Below are positions 24,361 through 36,300 of a stretch of 64,000 nt of DNA, one piece after another. The stretch is taken from the NCBI RefSeq assembly GCF_026151205.1, contig NC_087072.1:3615375-3679374 (forward strand), written 5' to 3'. Below the pieces are notes generated by a model, which was given only the letters and a program-made list of their open reading frames with translations, was not told the DNA's origin and searched no databases. Source of the stretch: Bolinopsis microptera (taxonomy: Eukaryota > Ctenophora > Tentaculata > Lobata > Bolinopsidae). Position numbers and translations under genes: made by a program. Numbering within the stretch: position 1 is the stretch's first letter; each line of letters starts with the position of its first letter.

Positions 24361-27300
24361 ATGGCCGATAAGAAGAGCAAGAAAGGAGCTGCCGCAGAAG
24401 GTTTGTTCGAACAAAGCATTTCCCATTACACCATTAATCAGTTCTGCGGGGAGGTCGGTCTTGTTAAATAACAAGTGACTCTGCATCGTAACTCCGGTAA
24501 CACGTGACGTCCTTTATCCTTACCTGCGTCACAATTCCTTGCTGTACATCACGTGTCGGGATCATGTGATCGGTATGACGTCATGTGACCGGTATAACGG
24601 TAGAACCCCCACGAAGAAACGTTTATCGCGGCACGGCATGTTCTGACTACAGTTCAGCACTCTTCGTCTTCTCTTTGCGTATCGTTTAAATAGACCATCT
24701 GAACGTTTTCTCGACATGACTACCAGTCGCATGGTTTCAAGAGCTTTTATCAAGAACCACGATATAGAAACTAGCATCAGCTCTGCTAGGACGGAGACAA
24801 CCATCGCTTTAGGTAAAATCAGGAAGTCTAGTTCTCATCATATGCTTACATATTTCTTACGTAAAGATGCATTATGCCCGGCGATATTTTCTGAATTTCA
24901 GTACAGTTGTATGCAGTTCTGTACATCACTAAGTGATGCTGTGTGTACTTTCAAGCTTTGATTTTACCGACATTAAAAAGAGCTATTACATGGAAATGTT
25001 AATCGTGATGCTGTCTGTCGCATACTGATGATGAAATATTAGAGTAGACATTTCTTGAAGAGGAGCTTAACACGATTAGGTTCTGAAAAGTAAACATTGC
25101 ACGTCATCATATACGTGGTGATAGCAGAAACATTTTATAACTACCATTCAAAGGAATGTGTATATATAATATATTACCACTTCTTTGCAATTATAACACA
25201 GGTTTATTTCAGGTCCAGTGACTCTAACCGGGGCATTCTGCTTCCCTAATGGCGACAAATACAGTAAGTACATTATACGCTAAAGTATTAGTGTAACTCG
25301 ATATTTTATTCGGAACACTGACTCTTTAAAAGATCGAGTGGTGGATCGGGTAAATATTGAAGAAGTTTTCGTATCGTAAATTATCCTGGCCCTTTTTCGA
25401 ATTGTCATTAAAATGTTAATACCATCAGCCCCTCGCGCCTGGGACGCTGATTTAACCTTTGCAGTGTGCTGAATAAATTAAAGGCACGTAGACGGTTAGA
25501 TCGCGGGAATAGTGGTATAATCATAGTTCATAGACAAATATTCCTAGTTAATAGACAAATTGGGGACCGCACCGGGGCTCATTAATGCCGCATTCTGCCT
25601 CCCTAACAATAATAATGGCTTAATCGTTTTAAAATTTAATATTTACCAATATCATTAGCATATTTACTATGCACATGACTACTGACAAGCAAGCCAACAC
25701 CATTATACTGGCTATAATTTCAAAGTAGACCATCTATTGGAGAACTGATATGATGTTGTGCGTGATGTCATGGCAACGATACAATGCAATTTTTATTGGC
25801 CCTTCCGCCATATTGGCTTTAGGGTTACTAACCCTGGGACAAAAGGCTTGGCTATTATTCAATTGTATTGGCTTCATAATGCAAATGGTAATTGTCATTT
25901 ATCTTAATGCATCAATGGGCGCTCTCTATAATACTCCTTGAGGACCAAACTACATGCATTCGTCGCCATTAGATTTCGCGCGCTATTGCTACCAATTTAC
26001 TAGCAGACACAGTGATCTTCAATATTTAAAGTTGAAGCGCGGCTCATTGTTAGCCCGCTAGCTGAGCCGCGCAAGGTGCAAGTCGATATGATGCACAAAC
26101 TTTGGTGCGTGGCAAAATCCGAGGGAATTCTTCGACTTAGGTATAGGGGGAAGTACAATAGACAATACGAATGTTTACATAAAGTTAAACGTCACTCTTT
26201 AACCATTAGACGGTGAATACACTAACGACGCCAATGGGATGTGCAGAAACGGCCAAGGTACACACACCTACGCTAATGGTAAAGTATACGTTGGATCTTG
26301 GAAGGGCGACAAGATTCACGGACAAGGAAGCCTTACTTTTCCTAATGGATCTAAATATGAGGTGAGCTAGTCATTCTTCCGTCCTTAAACAAACATTATT
26401 TGCAAATATCATGTACCGGTTAAGGTTAATATTTCCAGATACCACAAACTGATGATTGTTTTCATTGGATGATTATTATTGCAGTTCATATAATCCAGTA
26501 AAACCGCAAATTTAAGGTAAATGCAGAACGGTTAATAGTCAATAACCATGAACCTCCTCCAGGGAACGTTTGTAGACAATGCATTTAACGGGGAGGGTGT
26601 GTACACGTGGGAGGATTGTTCTAAGTTCAAGGGAAAATTCTCGAACAACAAGTAAGATTGTAGTAGTAAATCTTTCAAAGTACGAAATATCTCTTTAAAA
26701 GAGCATCCTAGGCACCTTATAGATATCAAAACGCATAAAAAAGAAAACAAAAACATCAACCATCTTCTAACTTCTTCCATTCCTCCCTATCTAAAGCCAA
26801 AAATCTAAGGTCTTCGAAATCAGTCAAATTCTTAAGTCTAATATCAAGATTTCTACTAGTCAAGTCTTTTCTAATAACATCTAATAAGTTTAAACATGGT
26901 CTACCCCGTCTCCCTTCCAAAAATATCAGAATTTATAGCAAATAACATAGAGGTGTATGCTGGTGAGTCTTCCTGTCCTCTTAAGATATGTCCTTACATT
27001 CTCCATCGAAACTTAGAGACTCTCACAGACAAGGGAGTGACATAACAACGAGCATAGAGTGCCTCATTAGAAATAACCCCAGTAGGCCATCTGATGTTGA
27101 GGATTCTTCGGAGGTGTTTGCGATGAGCAATATCAAGTTCATTCAACGAAGCTAGTGGTGCAGCCCAGGAGTTGCAGTTGTAGAGTAGAATAGAGACTAC
27201 TTGTGCCTCGTAGATTTTGATCTTCCTTTGGACTGAAATCTTGCTCTTGATCCAAACTTTCTGAAATTTACTAAAGGCAACATTACCAAGGAATATTCGA

Positions 27301-30300
27301 TTCTTGATATCCTTAACAGTGCACATCAACGATCCTAAAGTTTTGTTAGAGCGCCACTCTTCATCACCTCTATACACTTTTCCAACAATCACCTTTCGTT
27401 TAACTGTGGGTTTAGGATCTGCTAAATAAAAATGGACAAATTCAGTCTTGGAAGAATTGATAAGATTAAGAGTTTTAATTTTTAATACTGAAATCGGACA
27501 ATTCTAGGGACAAACGTAAAGTGTGATTTTTTATAATTTGTGATTTTTTATCATTTGTGATACATCCTACATCATACCGTTACAAATTCTCAAAATATTT
27601 TAGCGTTGTATGAGTAAGGAGGAAATTACAAATTTGAACGACTTAATAAAGCTACTATTCTTCTATCATCATTGAAAGTTTGCTATTTTAAAGTATCGAA
27701 ACTGAAATAGTCCATGTAGGAAATCGAACAAAAGGCGAAAATCCTGTCTGACAATCACGCCTTTATTTCACACCATTTCTCAACCATGTTCGCTGTGTTT
27801 GTAATCTCTGTCCTTATCCAGACATCATACTCTGTAATCTGCAGCAAATCACCTCCCATACTTCACAAACAGAGCACCACCAGAGACAGAATAACAGGAA
27901 GAGTAACTCGCCAAACCCTGGTGACTATCTCTCTGGGACTCAAGGAAACTGCGTGCTTCTCACTGGATACTGGGGAGAGGTATGGTATCTCTTTAGATGA
28001 GGTTAAGAGTGTTTTGCAGTACAAGAATTCGTATAAGTTTGGTATTCCCAAGGCGGAGGTGAAGTGCGTTTGTGATTGTCCGGGTGCGGAAGATTTTTGT
28101 AGTTCCCAGACGGACAGCTGCGCGGAGGGAGGGCCGTACAACTCCAAAAACGGTCAGTGTTATCAATGGTTTCGTGAGGGATTAAGTAACTCAGGCTGCA
28201 CTGCATTTCTGTCAGGCAGCGCTGAAGTGTGCTGCAGCATCAACATTTCACCTCACAACAGGACTATCTGGCGAGCAGTAGAACTGAGTAACGGTGCTAA
28301 CCGTGCTGTGTTCTCCGTAACCAGTCTCAACTCTCACAATACAAAGACTAGTGAGGTGGATATTGAAGGAGGACATCCCATCCTCGACCCGTTCTATTTC
28401 ACTGTCAATGCTCCAGCTATTGTACCGACACTAAAGGCTGGATGGTACTTTGGAACTGACTCTGGTACTTCCCTGTATGGTGGTGTAGAGATTAACTCGC
28501 TCTCAGAGTACAACTTAGAAAAGCTGGGATGGTTCAAATATGTGGAAGAAAAATACAAAATGGACAAGACTCAAGTCATGAATTCATTCAGTGTAGATGT
28601 AAATAATTGTGATAAAGATGATCTGAACGTGCAATTCATCAATAAGTATTCTGAACAATCGGTAAAACAATCCGCAGTCGAGTTAAGTCACCTGTACAAA
28701 ACATCTCTCTCCAATGTGCTGAGAATGGACGCTGAACGAAGGGTGGAGGTTTTCTTCAGACAGTATAGCAACATTGATATAACCCTAACTCTTGAGGGTG
28801 ATTATATCATTCAGAAGATATCCGACATTTCTCATTTTACCGATTTTAGTGGAGCTGTTATGATGGACAAACACTCAAACTACTTCGTCAATATTTCAGT
28901 TTTTGAGGGCGAAGGGAGCATAAGAGGAAACCTGACCGTTACAAACGGCAATAAAGGTGCAGATATTTTCAAGATTAACATAGATAAATTCAACCCTAAG
29001 ACTAAAGTGTTCTACATTCGCCTGAGCACGATTTGTGAAGAGGACGAGGAAGCAGTCCTTTGTCTCCACACAGAATCCAGTTTATCCAAGTGTAAGTCCG
29101 TCCCATGCAACAGAGAGCCGCTCCAAACTTTTGAACTGCCGGACTCCGCTGTGGACTATGAGAAAGGTGAAAAGATGAGCATTCTGTCTCTCTCGACATG
29201 GGCAAAACATCTGAATCCGTTAGAATGGTTTAACGGCCTGACTAACTGGAAGGAGGGGTTCATCATGGTTACTGAGATAATAGGTGTGCTCACCTTGCTG
29301 GGACTTGGTTTTAAACTTCTCAGAGTCATAGAATGCCTCAGCAGATGTTGGGGCTGTATCTGCAAGAAGAAAAAGAAGGGTACAAAGAAGGAAAAAGGGA
29401 AGATAACATGCGAAGAAAGGGTTAAAGAAGAGACTGACGAGGTGGAGTCTGTTGAGAATGTATTGAAACGTGTTCGTGACGAGGGAGGCACAATCCATTA
29501 TAACAGAAGTTACAAATCCCAATCCCTAGACCACCCTTATCCCCACTCTGACTCCACTGGTTACAACTTGCACTCTAACTCTAGCCCTCGCTACATCGAC
29601 CTGGATCATATCCGCACTCTCGGACCCCCGACTTCTGGACACTCTCCTGTCAGTCAGCCCAACTTCTTCTATCAGGACGCTCTGCCTTCTATTTCCAATT
29701 CCACCTCTCTCCTTCCGCACAGTAATTTTACAGACGTCAAATCTCAAAATAACAGAAGGATAGGCCGGTTCGGAACAAGACATCACACCATACAGCTGAG
29801 ATCAGCGTCCACACCTAGTGGCGCTGTTCGGAGCGATGGTGGGCCTGGCTTTATTCACGAGAGGTTCTACGATATCCCGAACAGAGATGGCGTCGAGGTT
29901 AAGAGAGATAATTCTCTGGTTAGATCTCAGATCGTGTTAATGAGATAGTAACTATTATAAAAAACTTTTCTGGTGTAGTTTTATGTCGTGGTATCTTTAA
30001 CAATATGAACGGTGGATGATTGTATGTAGCAATGTTTAATGTTTATACATATATAGGGTGCTTTGTTTTATAGTCCTCATCACATGTGCAACTGTGCAAT
30101 TGTACAATTGTGCGTATTTAATATATCTTCAAAGCACATTTTCCTAGCTTGAGATTAATACTGTTTACAATTCCCATTCTCGACCACACGTATAAAACAG
30201 TGTATTTCCATCTTCCTCACAATCGTGCTTGAATTTGTATGTTCGAATCGGATGATTTCAACGACATTTTTATCTTGATTGACAACGAGATAATGAACGT

Positions 30301-33300
30301 TATATCAGAGTAATAGGGCGTAATAGATAGCGTCAGATCACTTATTTTAGCAATTTATTTATTCGATTTTGTGAGATGGTTCTCAGAATATTTATCTTGA
30401 TTCTGTTATCATAAATCTTTTTTCAGTTTGATATTCCTAGTCTACTTAACTTTTAGTCCGATATATTTCTTAGTACAACAGTGCTAATTCTAAACGTTCG
30501 GTACAAGCAGTCAATAATTTAAAACATAATTAGAACAATGAAAATTGGATATGAATTCAAACAGTTTTACTTCCTTACTTATCAGTAATCAATCATTCAA
30601 ACAGAAATTTAGGAAACAACGGGATGTTCGGTTGTGCGTAGGTGGTTAATTTAATGAGGGAAGCTTTATAATTGAAAATCGAATGTGTCTTATTTTTTAC
30701 TCGCTTTCTTATTTCATCCCACACCTTTGTTGTCTAGTTGTCTTCACGAATATTTCATAGATTTACAGTACGTGGCTATCGGTGACGTGTCATTGTCATG
30801 AGATCAAAACATGCAATCATTCCTGGCTCCAATCCAAGGTTTTCAGTTCATTTGTTAAATACACATCAAGATCCGATATGGATTATATCATAATTGAGAC
30901 GTTTTGAATTTGTTTGTAGGATGAGTTCCGGTTAGATCATAGTTTCAACCTTGATCATGAGTTTTCATCTCCACTGTCTTGATGTCCTCGCTACAGTTCA
31001 GCCCTCGGTGACGTGTCATCATGAGATCCAAACACGTAGTCATTCCTGGCTTCAATCCAGGGTTTTCAGTTCATTCGTTAAATATACAAACGAATCGATA
31101 TCATAATTGTGACGTTTCGAATTTCTTTGTAGGATGAGTTCTGGTTTGATGATCGTTGACCCTGATCACGACTTTACGTCTCCACAGTCTAGATGTCCTG
31201 GTGGTTGTCTTTCTTATTTGCTCCCGTACTCTTGGGTTAAAACAAAAGTAAACCAACGGATTTATAATTCCGTTAACATAATACACAGTGACCAGCAACA
31301 CATTTTTAACCTCATACCTCATAGGAATCCTGACAACTTGAAACAAAACACCTGGTATAGCCGTTAGAACTCCAGTTAGAACAATGATTGAGGTTGAAAT
31401 AACTACGGTGTTAGCTGAGATCCCCCTCTGTAAGATAGTGTAGAGGATTAGCAAGTAGAGCACACAAATACTACACATCGGTATAAAGTTAAGGAATATA
31501 GACTCCCATTTCATTAAGGAACATATACATCGCCTTACATCTTCCATGTAACTGTACTGAAAAGAAATATCTTTATGTAACTACTAAGTTAACTACATTA
31601 CTAGATAAAAGCGTTCCAAAAGAATAAAATTCAACATTTTGAATTTAATCTATATTGAATGCTACAACTGGAAACTCATAGATTGCACCAAATTACCTTC
31701 CTGATTCCGATTCTGACCATAATCCAATGGTTAAGAGCAAAACCAGCGGAGGGTACCCAAAAACCCGCCACTATCATCAGGCTATTTCTTCTTGTCATAA
31801 TGACTCTGTAACGGATTGGAGCCACTATGGCTATTAATCTGTCTATTGTGATAGGAAGTAGCACTAGCATAACATTCTGTCTGAAACATAGACATGTTAA
31901 TTCCTTGTAACGCATAGGCGAACAAACCGTTTACTGTTTTTAGAGTAGAAGGCAATATTTGAATTTTTAATCATGATTTGGGGAGGCTGCACTGTTAAGT
32001 CGTTGAATACTAGGTCGTTTTATCGAATATAATTTATCAAGCAAATTATATCAAATGACACTTGTGACATATTAGATTTCGTGAATTGTTCATTTCTTTA
32101 TAAGGCATTACCTGAAAGGATAGCTTATCATAGGGATAATATCACAGAAAGCATTTGTCGTTCCGTCGTTATTTTTACCCGCATAATACGGTTTGATGTA
32201 ACTGAGTCCTCTGAAAACTGCTAAGATTGACATCACCATATCGTTCACTGATACGTTTAGCATGAACACGCTCTGAAATTAAGACACTTTTACTGCAATT
32301 ACCTGGTTTCGCGAGTGACCTAAAAGTGTATCGAATTTAGAAGGGCCCTGCTCAACTATTTGAGACATCCCTATTATATAATTCGAAGAAAAATGTTCCT
32401 TTGGCCAGTGAAAGTGTCCACTCACTCGAGCCTTATTTTGGTAGTGAAAAGTGTTGAAACTATACTTAAGAACAACAACTTCCTACCTTTGTTCCTGGTA
32501 GCTGTATAACATTGAATAGTAAACAGTAGATGACTGTAGCACTGAGTATGAATCCTAACAAACCAATACCTATCAAACACGACCCCTGAAGTATGAAGGT
32601 TTGTTTATTTAAGGACAGCGATGAAAAGTTATTAACAGCATAGTAGAGATCCTGTGCTTAAAAAGGAGACAAATTAAAAAATTGCACGTTAACAAAGAGA
32701 GCGTTACTCATTTAAACTGACATTTGTTATTCGAAATACCAGATAGCCTTCAGTCGTTCATTTTTACCAAACATATTACACAGGAATAAGTACTACTGAT
32801 TTTATCTAGAGAGCTGAGACCGTAGTATGGATTACATTCCGTTACGGAATACGGAGTTAACACTTTACATTTAAAACAACTCTCTGACTCTAGCGCAACA
32901 ACGTCTGTACGAGACGATCTTATATAGTGAACCAGATGTTGTTAAGGATCCGAGTGATACATCATTATTCATTTCCAATAGTAGCAACCCTTCATCCCAT
33001 ATTCCGTTAAAAATGCCGTCTCATATTCATTTTTATTGGTCAACTTTACTTTCAAAGAACAGTTACCATCAGCTTATACACCACATTTCATTAACAATGG
33101 CCAACAATTATCCTTTTTATCGAAGTTTAACCTTACTCTTTTGGAACTAGGCTATCCACTCCGATAATCGTAACCGATAATTATCTCCGATAATTCGTTA
33201 AAATAAGTTATCTGTTTATCTAGATAAAACATATTTTTATCGGTATAAAAATTCACTAGATATTACCGAAAATACTGCCACAATACCGTAAAATTGTAAA

Positions 33301-36300
33301 GAAATATTAGTGTTTTTGCCTTCCCAAGTAATCCAAGAAACAGTCCCAAACGTCTTCTAGTATGATAGAAGAGGTAGTTTACTTAGATGTGAGCTTAAGA
33401 GGTTAATTTACATTTATATACCTATGGAACTGTAGAACTGTATGAACTGCTGAAATCCAGAGAAGGTTATTGATATTGTTCTCTTGAGGGTGCTGGCGTT
33501 TTACCTTATAATCATTCTGGAGACGGGAACGAGCATGTAACTGTTAACAAAAGTAAAAAATACCGGCAGGGCACTCAATTTAATTCTGTAAGTGTTCTGG
33601 GCGTGAAACATTGTTTTCAGGAGAAGGAATCTGTTGCTCCAAGTTATCAACAGGATAAGAAAACGGTTCACTGAATCACTTTAAATGCTTAACTGTTTCG
33701 AGGAGAATTGGTATTTGGTGCACTACTGTTCTCAGGAGAAGGAAACCCTTGGTCTACTGTTTTGAAGAAAACAGGTGCACTACTGTTCTCAGGAGAAAAA
33801 AAAACCGGTGGTATACTGTTTTGAAGAAAACTGGTGAACTACTGTTCTCATGAGAAGAAAACCGGTGGTCACTGGTCTACTGTTTTGAAGAGAACTATTG
33901 CGTTACTGTTCTCAGGAGAAGAAAACCGGTGAGGTCTACTGTTTTGAAGAGAACTGGTAGTACACTACTGTTCTGAGGAGAAGGAAACCCTTGGTCTACT
34001 GTTTTGAAGAAAACAGGTGCACTACTGTTCTCAGGAGAAGGAAACCGGTGGTCTACTGTTTTGAAGAAAACTGGTGAACTACTGTTCTCATGAGAAGAAA
34101 ACCGGTGGTCACTGGTCTACTGTTTTGAAGAGAACTATTGCGTTACTGTTCTCAGGAGAAGAAAACCGGTGAGGTCTACTGTTTTGAAGAGAACTGGTAG
34201 TACACTACTGTTCTGAGGAGAAGGAAACCCTTGGTCTACTGTTTTGAAGAAAACAGGTGCACTACTGTTCTCAGGAGAAGGAAACCGGTGGTCTACTGTT
34301 TTGAAGAAAACTGGTGCACTACTGTTCTCATGAGAAGAAAACCGGTGGTCACTGGTCTACTGTTTTGAAGAGAACTATTGCGTTACTGTTCTCAGGAGAA
34401 GAAAACCGGTGGGGTCTACTGTTTTGAAGAGAACTGGTAGTACACTACTGTTCTCAGGAGAAGGAAACCCTTGGTCTACTGTTTTGAAGAAAACAGGTGC
34501 ACTACTGTTCTCAGGAGAAGGAAACCGGTGGTCTACTGTTTTGAAGAAAACTGGTGCACTACTGTTCTCATGAGAAGAAAACCGGTGGTCACTGGTCTAC
34601 TGTTTTGAAGAGAACTATTGCATTACTGTTCTCAGGAGAAGAAAACTGGTGGGGTCTACTGTTTTGAAGAGAAGTGGTAGTACACTACTGTTCTCAGGAG
34701 AAGGAAACCCTTGGTCTACTGTTTTGAAGAGAACTGGTACACTACTGTTCTTAGGAGAAGAAAACCGTTGGTCTACTGTTTTGAAGAAAACTGGTGCACT
34801 TCTGCTCCCCGGAGAAGAAAACTGATGCTCTAATATTTTCGAAAGAAAGGAAGTGGTACTTTAGCAAGATTACTGGTAAACAGTAATAAAAGTCGACAAA
34901 TTAGTTTTTGCGAAATTTGGAAAACATTTTGGCTTCGGCCTTCAGCAGAAAAATTATCGGTTTTATCGGTTTTATCTAGATAAAACCTAAATCTTTATCT
35001 GTTTATCTAGATAAAAGATTCCATACCGATAATGGATAGCCTATTTGGAACACAGTCCCTGTGCTTTTGTGTACTTTGTATGACAAATGACTGATGAGTC
35101 ACACCTCTATAAACCTGACATTATCCTTAGGATAAGCCTCCCGATCTTACGAAGCATGTCTTGTTACAATACCCTACATCTGCTTCAGTGCTTCCTTCAT
35201 TAATGGGATATGTAAGTGGGGAAATAGGGCACCCACTAGCCTGACCATCACAATAAACTCTTTATAAGTTACTTACGTTTACTTTTTGGAAAAGAGCTGA
35301 GACGCCACCGTCATCGTCCGACATAGGTCTGGCAAAAGAAACTGCTGAATCTAAGGAATAAGAATTAAGAGAACAGTTGAAACTATTGACACGGTATTCT
35401 GTTCGACTATTCCTTATTAAAACATGACGCAGGTGGTAACGCATAAACTATAAAGTTTAAATAAGAGACTGTCCAACTAACAGTAAGTAGAACAGCTGAT
35501 AGATTGCAGAATATTAAACGAGATGTTGGCAATTCGATTAGTCCGTATTGTATTGAACTAACATTCAATTTAGTGGCGAGATAGTGATTATACCGTGTGG
35601 TCCTGATAACATCAGCTATCGTGAAATATATTCGGATCAGTGGAGTTGACGTTAAAGTTTGATACGGATGGAAGATTCTAGTGCTCTTGTGAAAAGTTTT
35701 ATATGGCTCTTTTTAACGTTACCTTAGTGCTCAAATTCTCCGTAATTACGGTAATTCCATCTTCGATCTAGTTGTAAAATTGTGCTCTGAATTCTGGCTC
35801 ATCTGGATTGCCAGGTGTATGTTTCTCAGTGTTGCGATGACCCTCCCCTAAGTGAACTCCAGCTTGTGAAATATAATAGAAACAAACTGAATTCAAGCTT
35901 TAAATTCGTTGGTAAGTTGTAATTTGATAAATTAACAGTCTTTAAAACTCGTAGCTCCGGTAAAAGTGCAATTCTTTGAAATTGAAGCACCTTTGGAGCA
36001 TATTATAGCATTAAATCCACTGAAATTGGACTGAAAAGTTTTAATCGATCCGCATCTGCCAGCAATATTCTTAACAACAAGTTAAAGCCAGACTGAAAAT
36101 CTGAGATTTCTGAAACGTTTCGCCAAATGTCCCTAAATTGGTCCTTCCAGATCATTAGCAGCTGGTCTTTAAATCTCTCCAGCAGTGAAGATTTGAAGAA
36201 TTAGATAAATAAATACTCAGAGTTGCGAGACCATTTGTCTCTGAAACTTGCGATGACTGCCAAGGTATATCAGCGGATTACAGATACCGTTTATATAAAA

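Noticed and set aside
33660-34840. CRISPR-like alternation of repeats and spacers
   Set aside because: The spacers are themselves repeated with a 240-bp period, the locus is eukaryotic, and hAT ends flank it.
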